Positions 8,661 through 17,305 of a stretch of DNA of 64,000 nucleotides are shown one piece after another. The notes beneath the pieces are model-generated. The model was given only the letters and a program-made list of their open reading frames with translations. It was not told the origin of the DNA and made no database searches. The stretch spans positions 4,464,001-4,528,000 of the forward strand of contig NZ_KK073874.1 of NCBI RefSeq assembly GCF_000585375.1, read 5' to 3'. How positions within the stretch are numbered: the stretch's first letter is position 1; every line of letters begins with the position of its first letter. Origin of the DNA: Cryptosporangium arvum DSM 44712 (GTDB lineage Bacteria > Actinomycetota > Actinomycetes > Mycobacteriales > Cryptosporangiaceae). Position numbers and translations under genes: made by a program.

Positions 8661-9649
8661 CGTCAGCGGCACTGGCCGGCTGGTTCGCCGAGAACGACAT
8701 CCCGCTGGAGGGCGAGCCCGAGCTCGCGCTGATCGCCGGGGGGCACTCCAACCTCACCTACCGCGTGAACGACACCTACGTGCTGCGCCGGCCGCCCCGG
8801 GGCCACGTGCTGCCGAGCGCCCACGACGTCGGCCGCGAGCACCGCGTCATCCGCGCGCTCGAGCCGACCGCGGTGCCGGTGCCGCACTCGTTCGGGCTGT
8901 GCGGGGACGCCACCGTGCTCGGCGCGCCGTTCTACGTCATGGACCTGGTGCCGGGCACCGTGGTGGCCGGCCACGACGACGGCGCCGCCTACCCCGCGGA
9001 CGCCCGCGGGCCGGCCTGCCGCGACCTGGTCGGCGTGCTGGCGGCGATCCACGACGTCGACGTCGACGCGGCCGGCCTGGGCGAGCTGGGGCGCCGGGCC
9101 GACTACAGCGCCCGCCAGCTGCGCCGCTGGAAGCGCCAGTTCCACGCCGCGTCCACCCGCGAGCTGCCGCTGGTGGACGAGGTGCACGACCGGCTCGTCT
9201 CCGCGATCCCGCCGCAGCGCCGGACCGGGCTCGTGCACGGCGACTACCGTCCCGGCAACGTGCTGCTCGCCGCCGACGGCCGGGTCAACGCGGTCCTGGA
9301 CTGGGAGCTGGCTACGCTCGGTGACACGATGGCCGACCTCGGCTGGCTGACCGCCACCTGGCGCGAACCGGGCGAGGAGGAGCTGATCGAGTCGCCGGCC
9401 GCGAATCCCGGCTTCTGGAGCCGCGCCGATCTGATCGCCGAGTACCACCGCGCCACGCGCTACGACGTGTCCGACATCGCCTGGTATCAGGCGTTCGCGC
9501 TGTGGAAGCTCGCGTGTATCGCCGAAGGTGTCTATGCCCGGTACCGGGCCGGAGTGATGGGTGTGGACGGAGTGGACGTCGAGGCCCAAGGAACACGGGT
9601 CGAGCGGCTGGCCGAAGCCGCCGCAGCCGCACTGACCACTCTCGACTGA
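8657..9649 (+). CDS. APH-like phosphotransferase family protein
   Basis: A 330-residue protein-kinase-fold phosphotransferase. The catalytic Brenner-type motif is LVHGDYRPGNVLL and the metal-binding Asp is in VLDWELATLGDTMADLGWL; an N-terminal glycine-rich segment (LIAGGHSNLTYRV) precedes them. This is the subgroup found fused or adjacent to acyl-CoA dehydrogenases (ACAD10/11-like, 4-hydroxyacyl-CoA phosphorylation), not an antibiotic resistance enzyme by context. It is translationally coupled to the upstream flavin oxidoreductase by a 4-base overlap, and the pair probably acts in fatty or hydroxy acid catabolism. Confidence 0.9.
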   Translation: MTSAALAGWFAENDIPLEGEPELALIAGGHSNLTYRVNDTYVLRRPPRGHVLPSAHDVGREHRVIRALEPTAVPVPHSFGLCGDATVLGAPFYVMDLVPGTVVAGHDDGAAYPADARGPACRDLVGVLAAIHDVDVDAAGLGELGRRADYSARQLRRWKRQFHAASTRELPLVDEVHDRLVSAIPPQRRTGLVHGDYRPGNVLLAADGRVNAVLDWELATLGDTMADLGWLTATWREPGEEELIESPAANPGFWSRADLIAEYHRATRYDVSDIAWYQAFALWKLACIAEGVYARYRAGVMGVDGVDVEAQGTRVERLAEAAAAALTTLD

Positions 9650-9769
9650 AGCCACTCTGCATACGGTCGACCGAAAGGTAGCCAGCCCCGACATTCGTAC
9701 CTAGAGTGAGGCTGCAGTTCTGTTACAGCGACGAAACTGAAGGTGACGGACCAAAGGCGGTCTACCACC

Positions 9770-11119
9770 ATGCACTACGGATCCGTGTACGCGGCCTGGG
9801 AACAATTCATCCGGGGTGACGACCACGTGCTGGGCGTCAGACCCGAAGTGGCGATCTCCTGGCACCGGTGCCGGGAGCAGTACCGGGTCGATCCGCACCT
9901 CACCGAGGCGCCGATCGCGGTGGCGGAGATCGACCACACCCCCGAGCACGACGTCGTCTTCGCCGAGCTCGGCTTCCGGGCGGCGTCGCTGGCGCACGAC
10001 GTCAGCGTGGCCGGTGGGGTCGTGACGATCTGCGACGCGACCGGCCGGATCCTCGCCGAGTGGGGCGACCCGGCGACGGTCGAGCGCGCCGAGCAGGCCA
10101 ACCTCGCGCCCTGGTTCTGCTGGTCGGAGGCGGCGGCGGGCACGAACGGCATGGGGATGGCGCTCGAGGCGCACGGCCCGGTGCTGGTGCGCGGCGCCGA
10201 GCACTGGTGCCGGGCCTTCCACGACTGGGTGTGCGCCGGCGTCGCCGTGCGTGACGTGGTGAGCCGCGAGCCGATCGCGGTGCTGAACATCTCCTGTTTC
10301 CGCAACCAGCTCCCGGCGATGGCCGGCAGCTGGCTGGCCAACGCGGCCACCAAGACGCAGTGCCTGCTGCGCGGCCGGGCCCGCGACAGCGCCGCCGAGC
10401 TGGTCGCGGCGTACACGCAGGCCCGGGCCGGTTCCACCGAGGCGCTGGCCGCGGTGGACACAGCCGGCAAGGTGGTGATCGCCGACGAGACCGCGAGCGC
10501 GCTGATGGGGGTGCCGGCCCGGGTACCCGCGCTCGACCCCACGGTCCGGTGGACCCCCGGCCTGCCCGAGCTGATCGGCGCGGCCCGGTACGCCGCCCGG
10601 CAGGCCTCCCGCAACCCCGACTACATCGGCTCCACCCAGGTGTTCACGTATCTCACCGACGAGCCGACGCCGATCACCCTGCGCCCGGTCTTCCTGTCCA
10701 GCCAGCTGATCGGCATGCTCGTGTGCTTCGGCGGGTCGGAGGAGCCGCAGCCCCCGGCCGAGCCGTCGACCCGGAATCTGCCCCGCCGGGTGGTCGCGAC
10801 CCGCGAGAACCGCACCGTGCTGCTGCGGCTGCCGGAGGTGTCGTTCGCCGAGTCGGAGGGCAACGAGGTCTGGCTCTCCACCGACCAGGGCCGGCTGCGC
10901 TCGGCGTCGTCCAGCCTGGACAGCCTCGGCGACGAGCTGGCCCCGGCCGGGTTCCTGCGCGTGCACCGCCGGTACGTGGTCAACCTCGGCCGGATCCGCG
11001 AGGTCGAGCGGCGGCGGGGAGGTGAGCTCTTCCTGGTCATGGACGACGACGCCGTGGACGGCATGGTCCCGGTCTCCCGCCGGAACGCCTCGGCGGTGCG
11101 TCGAGCACTGGACATCTGA
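9770..11119 (+). CDS. GAF sensor - LytTR DNA-binding transcriptional regulator of the PQQ locus
   Basis: A 449-residue regulator. The N-terminal half (about residues 20-190) resembles the GAF input of AcoR-like activators (GVRPEVAISWHRC, WSEAAAGTNGMGMAL), but no sigma-54 AAA+ module follows. Instead the last ~100 residues form a LytTR domain (VSFAESEGNEVWLST, FLRVHRRYVVNLGRIREV). ATG 9770 is preferred, with AGGCGG nine bases upstream; GTG 9743 nine codons earlier is an alternative. It lies 12 bases before katG and in the same direction as the PQQ dehydrogenase and pqq genes, so it is probably the local regulator, sensing an alcohol/aldehyde or redox ligand. The ligand is inferred, not seen. 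Confidence 0.9.
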   Translation: MHYGSVYAAWEQFIRGDDHVLGVRPEVAISWHRCREQYRVDPHLTEAPIAVAEIDHTPEHDVVFAELGFRAASLAHDVSVAGGVVTICDATGRILAEWGDPATVERAEQANLAPWFCWSEAAAGTNGMGMALEAHGPVLVRGAEHWCRAFHDWVCAGVAVRDVVSREPIAVLNISCFRNQLPAMAGSWLANAATKTQCLLRGRARDSAAELVAAYTQARAGSTEALAAVDTAGKVVIADETASALMGVPARVPALDPTVRWTPGLPELIGAARYAARQASRNPDYIGSTQVFTYLTDEPTPITLRPVFLSSQLIGMLVCFGGSEEPQPPAEPSTRNLPRRVVATRENRTVLLRLPEVSFAESEGNEVWLSTDQGRLRSASSSLDSLGDELAPAGFLRVHRRYVVNLGRIREVERRRGGELFLVMDDDAVDGMVPVSRRNASAVRRALDI

Positions 11120-11131
11120 ACGGAGCAGCGC

Positions 11132-13174
11132 GTGCCCGAGCCCCACGGGGGAGGCCTCGGCCTCCCGGCCCCGACCCCGAGTTACTACGCCTCGGTGGAA
11201 CGTCCCTACTCCGCTTCGCTCGAGGCCCGCCCGGCCCGGGCCGCCGAGGAGCGTCTCGACCTCCGCGTCCTGCAGAAACGCCCCGACCCCCTCGGCGACG
11301 ACTTCGACTACCCGGCCGCGTTCGGCTCGCTCGACCTGGACGAGCTCGCGCACGACGTCGACGCCGTGCTCACGACGTCGCAGGACTGGTGGCCGGCCGA
11401 TTTCGGTCACTACGGGCCGCTCGTCGTGCGGATGGTGTGGCACTGCGCCGGCACCTACCGCGTCGGCGACGGGCGGGGCGGAGCGTCCGCGAGCCTGCAG
11501 CGGTTCGCGCCGGTCGACAGCTGGCCCGACAACCGCAACCTCGACAAGGCACGGCGGCTGCTCTGGCCGGTCAAGAAGAAGTACGGCCGCCGGATCAGCT
11601 GGGCCGACTTGATGGTGTTCGCCGGCAACCGCGCACTGGAGACGATGGGCTTCCGGACGTTCGGGTACGCCGGTGGGCGCGTCGACGTGTTCCACCCCGA
11701 CGACGTCGACTGGGGGCCGGAGGCCGGCTGGCTCGGCGACGAGCGGCACACCGGCGTCCGTACCCTGGACGAACCGCTCGCGGCCGACCAGCTGGGGCTG
11801 ATCTACGTCAACCCGGAGGGCCCGAACACCGTCCCGGACGCGGTCGCGTCGGCCCGTGACATCCGCGTCACCTTCCGCCGGATGGGCTTCGACGACGAGG
11901 AGACCGTCGCGCTGATCGCCGGCGGCCACACGTTCGGCAAGACCCACGGGGTGGCCGACCCGAAGTACCACCTCGGCCCCGAACCGGCCCGAGCCGACCT
12001 CGCGCAGCAGGGCCTGGGCTGGGCGAACAGCTACGGCACCGGGAACGCGGGCGACACGATCACCAGCGGGCTGGACGGCGCCTGGACACCGACGCCGACG
12101 CAGTGGGACAACAGTTACCTGGAGAACCTGTTCGGCTACGAGTGGGACGTGGCGCTCAGCCCGGCCGGGCTGTGGCAGTGGGTGCCGAGGGGCGGGGCCG
12201 GGGCGGGCACGGTGCCCGACGCGCACGATCCGGCGAAGACCCACCCGCCGACGTTCCTGACCACCGACCTGGCGCTGCGCTACGACCGCGCCTACGGCCC
12301 GATCGCGCGACGGTTCCGGGACAACCCCGATCAGCTCGCCGACGCGTTCGCCCGGGCCTGGTTCAAGCTGACCCACCTCGACCTGGGGCCCCGTGAACGG
12401 TACCTGGGCCCGCTGGTGCCGCCGGAACCCCTGATCTGGCAGGACCCGGTGCCGGCCGACGCCGGGGCCGCCCCCGACGTCGCCGCCCTGAAACAGCGCA
12501 TCCTCGACTCCGGGCTGACGATCCCCGAGCTCGTGGAGACCGCCTGGGCGTCGGCCTCCACCTTCCGCGACAGCGACAAGCGCGGCGGCTCCAACGGCGG
12601 CCGTCTCCGGCTCGAACCCCAGCGGAGCTGGGCGGTGAACAAGCCTGACCAACTCGACCGCGTGCTGCGCACCCTCGACGCGCTCCGGCACGGGATCTCG
12701 ATGGCCGACCTCATCGTGCTCGCGGGCTGCACCGCCGTGGAACGGGCCGCCGGTGTTCCCGTGCCGTTCACCCCCGGGCGCACCGACGCCGCTCCGGAGT
12801 GGACCGACGTGGCCTCGTTCGCCGCGCTCGAACCGCTCGCCGATGGGTTCCGCAACTACCTGGACCCGCGCGCCCGCCGCCCCGCCGAACACCTGCTCGT
12901 CGACAAAGCCAGGCAGCTGACGCTGACCGCCACCGAGATGACCGTGCTGGTCGGAGGCTTGCGCACGCTCGAACACGGCGTGCTCAGCAACGCGTTCTTC
13001 GTCGATCTGCTCGACGGGCCACCCGACACGGCGACCCGCGTCGACCTGGTTTTCGGCTCCCACGGTGAGTTGCGCGCGTTCGCCGAGGCCTACGCGTCCG
13101 ATGACGCGGCCGAGGGTTTCGTCCGCGACTTCGTCGTTGCGTGGGACAAGGTGATGAACCTCGGTCGGTACTGA
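11132..13174 (+). CDS. katG: Catalase-peroxidase KatG
   Basis: A 680-residue bifunctional heme catalase-peroxidase with both tandem halves. The distal triad is R100, W103, H104 ([13 protein letters not shown]), the proximal heme ligand is H266 ([10 protein letters not shown]), and the Met-Tyr-Trp crosslink residues Y225 (LIYVNPEGP) and M251 (FRRMGF) are all present, so catalase activity is expected. It is about 50 residues shorter than typical KatG, mostly at the N-terminus and in loops, and Cys replaces the usual Ser after the distal His. The C-terminus ([14 protein letters not shown]) is complete. The GTG start has GGAG six bases upstream. It sits between the LytTR regulator and the PQQ genes, where it could remove H2O2 released by PqqC. 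Confidence 0.95.
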   Translation: MPEPHGGGLGLPAPTPSYYASVERPYSASLEARPARAAEERLDLRVLQKRPDPLGDDFDYPAAFGSLDLDELAHDVDAVLTTSQDWWPADFGHYGPLVVRMVWHCAGTYRVGDGRGGASASLQRFAPVDSWPDNRNLDKARRLLWPVKKKYGRRISWADLMVFAGNRALETMGFRTFGYAGGRVDVFHPDDVDWGPEAGWLGDERHTGVRTLDEPLAADQLGLIYVNPEGPNTVPDAVASARDIRVTFRRMGFDDEETVALIAGGHTFGKTHGVADPKYHLGPEPARADLAQQGLGWANSYGTGNAGDTITSGLDGAWTPTPTQWDNSYLENLFGYEWDVALSPAGLWQWVPRGGAGAGTVPDAHDPAKTHPPTFLTTDLALRYDRAYGPIARRFRDNPDQLADAFARAWFKLTHLDLGPRERYLGPLVPPEPLIWQDPVPADAGAAPDVAALKQRILDSGLTIPELVETAWASASTFRDSDKRGGSNGGRLRLEPQRSWAVNKPDQLDRVLRTLDALRHGISMADLIVLAGCTAVERAAGVPVPFTPGRTDAAPEWTDVASFAALEPLADGFRNYLDPRARRPAEHLLVDKARQLTLTATEMTVLVGGLRTLEHGVLSNAFFVDLLDGPPDTATRVDLVFGSHGELRAFAEAYASDDAAEGFVRDFVVAWDKVMNLGRY

Positions 13175-13277
13175 TTCCGGTCTGAACGGTGGCCCCGCGC
13201 GGACGAACGGCACCCTCTTCTTGACCCGTTCCAATCGGCGTAGTTTCCCCGTCCACGGTGACTTCGACGGAGAACAG

Positions 13278-13748
13278 GTGAGGTCGATGACGATCGCGCA
13301 AGACCGGGACCTACTACTGGACAAACTCGGGCTCAACGCACAGAACAGCGCCGCACTCGGCAAGGTGCTCAACACCGGCAACATCGGCCAGGCCACGGAG
13401 CGGGCCGACGGCACGATGGAAGCGACGATCCGGATCAAGCCCGACGAGATCTGCTGGGATCCGTCGATCCTGGTCCTGCCGCACGGCGGCGACCTCGAGC
13501 TGACGCTGATCAACGACGACCTGAACACGCACTGCGCGCTGCTGCCCAGCAACGGCGACCGCAAGTTCATCTGGCTGGTCAACCACTCGAAGGGCCTGGC
13601 CAGGCTCAACCTCGACGGCCCCGGCTACTACTGGTTCAGCTCGCCGACCGGCAACGACGAGGGCCGCGGTCTCACCGGCACGATCGTCGTCCTCGGCGAC
13701 GTGCCGCCGGAAGCCCGCCTCGACCGTCCCGACCAGCCGCGTCCGTAA
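13278..13748 (+). CDS. Cupredoxin-like PQQ-associated protein (MSMEG_3727-type)
   Basis: A 156-residue protein with a cupredoxin-like beta-sandwich pattern (ILVLPHGGDLELTLINDD..., ending LTGTIVVLGDV). In copper-binding relatives the C-terminal loop carries Cys-His-Met ligands; here the matching loop reads GYYWFSSPTGNDEGRGLTG, with no Cys, His or Met, so a type-1 copper site is not expected. No signal peptide is visible. It lies 15 bases upstream of the PQQ dehydrogenase and matches the small protein family regularly found next to actinobacterial PQQ dehydrogenases; a structural or electron-transfer partner role is inferred. GTG 13278 has GGAG five bases upstream; ATG 13287 is the alternative start. 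Confidence 0.78.
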   Translation: MRSMTIAQDRDLLLDKLGLNAQNSAALGKVLNTGNIGQATERADGTMEATIRIKPDEICWDPSILVLPHGGDLELTLINDDLNTHCALLPSNGDRKFIWLVNHSKGLARLNLDGPGYYWFSSPTGNDEGRGLTGTIVVLGDVPPEARLDRPDQPRP

Positions 13749-13763
13749 GGGAGGAGTTTCCCG

Positions 13764-15461
13764 ATGACCATCGAATATGTGGACGCGGGCGAGGCCGTCG
13801 ACCAGGCCAGGCTCACGCACAAGGTCGCCGGCGGCGAAGTCGCGCCGCCGGTCACCGAGAACGTGACCTACGAGCGCATCCTCGAGGCCCGCTCCGAGCC
13901 GGAGAACTGGCTCACCTACTACGGCGCCCACGACGGGCAGCGCTACAGCCCGCTCGACCAGATCACCACCGAGAACGTCAGGCGCCTGGCCCCCGCCTGG
14001 GTGTTCCAGGCGGGAACGAGCGGCATCATCGCCGGCGCGTCGACGTACTCGTTCGAGGCCACCCCGATCGTCGTCGACGGGATCATGTTCCTGTCCGGCT
14101 GGGACGGCTGGGTCTGGGCCCTGGACGCCAAGACCGGCACCGAGATCTGGCGGTACAAGCACGCGGTGCCGTTCGACGTCTCGCTCTGCTGCGGCAACGT
14201 CAACCGCGGGGTCGCGGTCGCCAAGGGCAAGGTCTTCTTCGTCACCGCGAACGCGCACCTGATCGCCCTCGACGCCACCACCGGCAAGAAGATCTGGGAC
14301 AAGGTCAAGGGCGACGTCCGCGCCGGGGAGAGCGCCACCAGCGCGCCGATCGTCATCAAGGACATGGTCATCACCGGCAGCGCCGGCGGTGAGTTCGGGG
14401 TGCGCGGCCACCTCGACGCGTTCGACCTGGAGACCGGCGAGCACCGCTGGCGCTCCTACATGGTGCCGAAGCCGGGCGAGCCGGGGGCGGAGACCTGGCC
14501 GTCGGACGGCGAGGCCTGGGCGCGCGGCGGCGGGAACCCGTGGCTGGTCGGCACGTTCGACCCGGACACGAACCTGATGTACTGGGGCACCGGCAACCCC
14601 GCCCCCGACTTCGACGGCGGTGTCCGCGAAGGCGACAACCTCTACACCGACAGCATCGTCGCGATCGACGTCGACTCCGGACAGATCCGCTGGCACTACC
14701 AGTGCACCCCGCACGACGTGTGGGACTACGACAGCATCTCCGAGTGCATCCTGTTCGAGCGGGACGGGCGCAAGCTCCTCGGCCACTTCGACAAGAACGG
14801 GTACTTCTTCGTCCTCGACCGCACCAACGGCGAGCGGATCTCGATCACGCCGTTCGTCGACCGGATCACCTGGGGTGCGATCACCCGCGACGGCCAGGTC
14901 GCGGCCAAGGTCTACCCCGACGAAGAGGGCGTCCCTGTGCACTTCTACCCGGGCCCGGCCGGCGCCAAGGAGTGGACGCACGCGTCCTACAGCCCGCGCA
15001 CCGGGTGGTTCTACGTCCCGGTGCAGGACGTCGGGGCCACGGCCACGCGCCGGCGCCGGGAGTTCAAGGAGAGCATCCCGTACTGGGGCGCCGGCGTTCA
15101 GGTCGACATCGAGGAAGCAGTCGGCTACGTCAGCGCGTTCGACGCCGACGGCGAGGAGAAGTGGCGCTGGCGCAACGAACTGCCGATGTGTGCCTCGACG
15201 CTGGTCACCGCCGGCGACGTGGTGTTCGCGGGCGAGCCGTCGGGTGAGTTCAACGCCCTCGACGCCCGCACCGGCGAGCAGCTGTGGCAGTTCCAGTGCG
15301 GCAGCGGTCACCACAGCAGCCCGGTGACCTACGCGATCGACGGGCGGCAGTACGTGGCCGTGCCGGTCGGCTGGGGCGGCTGGGCCGAAGGCTTCCTGCC
15401 CGGCATGCTCGGCGCAGGCCACGGCAGCGCGCTGATCGTGTTCGCCCTGCCCGAGGACTAG
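13764..15461 (+). CDS. PQQ-dependent methanol/ethanol-family dehydrogenase, lanthanide-type active site
   Basis: A 565-residue eight-bladed quinoprotein with repeated tryptophan-docking motifs (ALDAKTGTEIWRY, ALDATTGKKIWDK, AFDLETGEHRWRS, ALDARTGEQLWQF). The vicinal disulfide Cys142-Cys143 (SLCCGNVNRG), metal ligands E210 (GGEFGVRG) and N278 (GTGNPAPDF), catalytic D321 and the extra D323 (HDVWDYDS) are present. The Asp-Tyr-Asp triplet is the marker of lanthanide-dependent XoxF/PedH-like enzymes; calcium enzymes such as MxaF have Ala at the second position. No N-terminal signal peptide and no cytochrome c domain are seen, unusual for a family normally outside the cytoplasmic membrane. A strong GGGAGGAG precedes the start. 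It probably oxidises a primary alcohol or aldehyde. Confidence 0.93.
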   Translation: MTIEYVDAGEAVDQARLTHKVAGGEVAPPVTENVTYERILEARSEPENWLTYYGAHDGQRYSPLDQITTENVRRLAPAWVFQAGTSGIIAGASTYSFEATPIVVDGIMFLSGWDGWVWALDAKTGTEIWRYKHAVPFDVSLCCGNVNRGVAVAKGKVFFVTANAHLIALDATTGKKIWDKVKGDVRAGESATSAPIVIKDMVITGSAGGEFGVRGHLDAFDLETGEHRWRSYMVPKPGEPGAETWPSDGEAWARGGGNPWLVGTFDPDTNLMYWGTGNPAPDFDGGVREGDNLYTDSIVAIDVDSGQIRWHYQCTPHDVWDYDSISECILFERDGRKLLGHFDKNGYFFVLDRTNGERISITPFVDRITWGAITRDGQVAAKVYPDEEGVPVHFYPGPAGAKEWTHASYSPRTGWFYVPVQDVGATATRRRREFKESIPYWGAGVQVDIEEAVGYVSAFDADGEEKWRWRNELPMCASTLVTAGDVVFAGEPSGEFNALDARTGEQLWQFQCGSGHHSSPVTYAIDGRQYVAVPVGWGGWAEGFLPGMLGAGHGSALIVFALPED

Positions 15462-15476
15462 GAGAGGAGGAAAATC

Positions 15477-15560
15477 ATGGCTGAATGGGAGACCCCGGAG
15501 TTCGTCGAGGTCGCCGTCGCCCCCGAGGTGACGATGTACATGGGCACGCTGGAGCCCTGA
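15477..15560 (+). CDS. pqqA: PQQ precursor peptide PqqA
   Basis: A 27-codon gene encoding MAEWETPEFVEV followed by the conserved PEVTMYMGTLEP tail. The Glu and Tyr of the E-V-T-x-Y motif (Glu17 and Tyr21) are the residues crosslinked by PqqE to form the PQQ skeleton. A strong GGAGAGGAGG lies just upstream of the ATG. It directly follows the dehydrogenase (15 bases) and ends one base before pqqB. It is short enough to be missed by ordinary gene callers. Confidence 0.95.
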   Translation: MAEWETPEFVEVAVAPEVTMYMGTLEP

Positions 15561-15561
15561 C

Positions 15562-16365
15562 GTGATCGCGCGGGTGCTCGGCTCGGCCGCCGGCGGCGGA
15601 TCGCCGCAGTGGAACTGTCACTGCACGGTCTGTACCGCCGTGCGCGCCGGGGCCGGGCCCCCGCGCACCCAGTCGTCGATCGCGGTGACCCTCGACCGCG
15701 ACGACTGGTTCCTGTTCAACGCTTCACCCGACGTCCATCGGCAGATCGACGGGCTGACGGTGGCCGCGGTGCTGCTCACCGATGCCGAACTGGACCACAC
15801 CGCGGGGCTGCTGCTCCTGCGTGAGGCCCGCGCGCTGCGGCTGTACGCGACCGCGGCGATCCAGCGGACGCTGCGCGACGGCTCGGGGCTGCTGCCGCTG
15901 CTCGAGCGGTACTGCACGGTCGAGTGGATCCCGGTCGAACTCGGGGTGCCGTTCCCGCTCACACCTGGTCTGACCTGCGAAGCCTTCGACGTCCCCACGA
16001 CTAAGAAGGACCGCTTCGGGGTAAATGTCAGCGAGGGCAGGGTCGTGGGGTACCGGCTCACCGACGCCGGGGGCACGCTCGTCTACCTGCCGGGCGCCCA
16101 GTCGCTGCCGGAGTTCGGCCCCTGCGACTGCCTGCTCCTCGACGGGTCGTTCTTCCGGGACGACGAGCTGTCCGCGACCCGGACCGCCCGGGACATGGGG
16201 CACCTGCCGATCGTCGACAGCATGCCGTCGATCAAGGCCCCCCGAACGATCTTCGTGCACATCAACAACACCAACCCGATCCTTCTCGACGACTCGCCCG
16301 AGCGGCGCGTCGTCGAGGCGAACGGCATGGAGGTAGCAATGGACGGCCTCGAGGTGGAGCTATGA
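15562..16365 (+). CDS. pqqB: PQQ biosynthesis protein PqqB (metallo-beta-lactamase fold hydroxylase)
   Basis: A 267-residue PqqB. The N-terminal signature RVLGSAAGGGSPQWNCHC with its Cys cluster (CHCTVC), and the C-terminal FVHINNTNPILLDDSPER, are family hallmarks. PqqB is an iron-dependent hydroxylase acting on the Glu-Tyr diamino acid released from crosslinked PqqA. The start is GTG 15562, one base after pqqA. It is somewhat shorter than the usual ~300 residues. The 3' end overlaps pqqC by ATGA. Confidence 0.95.
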   Translation: MIARVLGSAAGGGSPQWNCHCTVCTAVRAGAGPPRTQSSIAVTLDRDDWFLFNASPDVHRQIDGLTVAAVLLTDAELDHTAGLLLLREARALRLYATAAIQRTLRDGSGLLPLLERYCTVEWIPVELGVPFPLTPGLTCEAFDVPTTKKDRFGVNVSEGRVVGYRLTDAGGTLVYLPGAQSLPEFGPCDCLLLDGSFFRDDELSATRTARDMGHLPIVDSMPSIKAPRTIFVHINNTNPILLDDSPERRVVEANGMEVAMDGLEVEL

Positions 16366-17048
16366 CGGCGGTACTCGGCACGGATTTCGTCGCCACGTTG
16401 CGGGCCCACTCCCAGCGCTATCACCATCAGCACCCGTTCCACGTCCGGATGAACGCCGGTGAGCTGAGCCCCCGGCAGCTGCGGGGCTGGATCGCGAACC
16501 GCTTCTACTACCAGGAGAACATCCCCCGCAAAGACGCCGCGATCCTCTCCAACTGCCCCGACGTCGAGGTGCGCCGGCGCTGGATCCGACGCGTCACCGA
16601 CCACGACGGCACCACCGGCACCGAGGGCGGCATCGAGGCGTGGCTGCGCCTCGGCGAGGCCGCCGGGCTCCCGCGCGAGGAGATCCTCGACCATCGGCAC
16701 CTGGTGCCCGGGGTGCGCTTCGCGGTGGACGCGTACGTCAACTTCACCCGCACCCGCCCGTGGGTGGAGGCGGTCGCTTCGTCGCTCACCGAGCTGTTCG
16801 CCCCCGACCTGATGGCCGCACGGCTCGCCGCGTTCGAGCGGTACTACCCGTGGATCGAACCCGAGGGCCTCGCGTACTTCCGCAACCGGCTCCACCAGGC
16901 GCCCCGCGACTGCGAGCACGCGCTCGAGATCGTCACGACCCACTGCCTGTCGGCCGAGTCCCAGGCCGCCGCGATCGACGCGCTGTCGTTCAAGTGCGAC
17001 GTGCTGTGGAGCCAGCTCGACTGCATCGACGCGGCGTACCCGCGATGA
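16362..17048 (+). CDS. pqqC: Pyrroloquinoline-quinone synthase PqqC
   Basis: A 228-residue cofactorless oxidase of the TenA/PqqC fold that performs the final eight-electron oxidation and ring closure to PQQ, consuming O2 and releasing H2O2. Typical PqqC segments are visible: YHHQHPFHVRMNAGELS, GWIANRFYYQENIPRKDAAILSNC (given here in parts as GWIANRFYYQ and KDAAILSNC) and WIEPEGLAYFRNRL. It starts inside the pqqB stop codon and ends overlapping pqqD (ATGA), so the set is translationally coupled. Confidence 0.96.
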   Translation: MTAVLGTDFVATLRAHSQRYHHQHPFHVRMNAGELSPRQLRGWIANRFYYQENIPRKDAAILSNCPDVEVRRRWIRRVTDHDGTTGTEGGIEAWLRLGEAAGLPREEILDHRHLVPGVRFAVDAYVNFTRTRPWVEAVASSLTELFAPDLMAARLAAFERYYPWIEPEGLAYFRNRLHQAPRDCEHALEIVTTHCLSAESQAAAIDALSFKCDVLWSQLDCIDAAYPR

Positions 17049-17305
17049 CCCGCCCGAAGCTGGCCCGGCACTGCCGGTTGGGCTTCGACCGGACCCGCCA
17101 GCGGCCGATCCTGTTACTCCCCGAGACCGTGGTCGTGCTCAACACCACCGGCGCGGCGATCCTCGAACGCTGCGACGGGCGGCGCACCGTGGACGAGATC
17201 GTCACCGACCTGGGGGAGGCCTACCGGGAGGTCCCGGGCGCCGAGGTCCAGCGGTTCCTGAACGGCATGCTCGAACGTCGCTTCGTGGAGATGGTCGATG
17301 GCTGA
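17045..17305 (+). CDS. pqqD: PqqD peptide chaperone (RiPP recognition element)
   Basis: An 86-residue winged-helix RiPP recognition protein that binds the PqqA leader and presents it to PqqE. The sequence has the expected PqqD pattern (RHCRLGFDRTRQRPILLLPE, LNTTGAAILERCDGRRTVDEI). It overlaps pqqC by four bases and pqqE by eight bases. It is a stand-alone PqqD, not the PqqC-PqqD fusion found in some methylotrophs. Confidence 0.95.
   Translation: MTRPKLARHCRLGFDRTRQRPILLLPETVVVLNTTGAAILERCDGRRTVDEIVTDLGEAYREVPGAEVQRFLNGMLERRFVEMVDG

Noticed and set aside
8657-9649. Aminoglycoside resistance gene
   Set aside because: The fold is APH-like, but it is coupled to a flavin oxidoreductase and resembles the acyl-CoA dehydrogenase-associated phosphotransferases, so resistance is not supported.
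9701-13609. A 1302-codon open frame on the minus strand across the LytTR regulator, katG and the next gene
   Set aside because: It runs opposite to three genes with clear protein signatures and has no recognisable domain or ribosome binding site; long antisense frames are expected in DNA this GC-rich.
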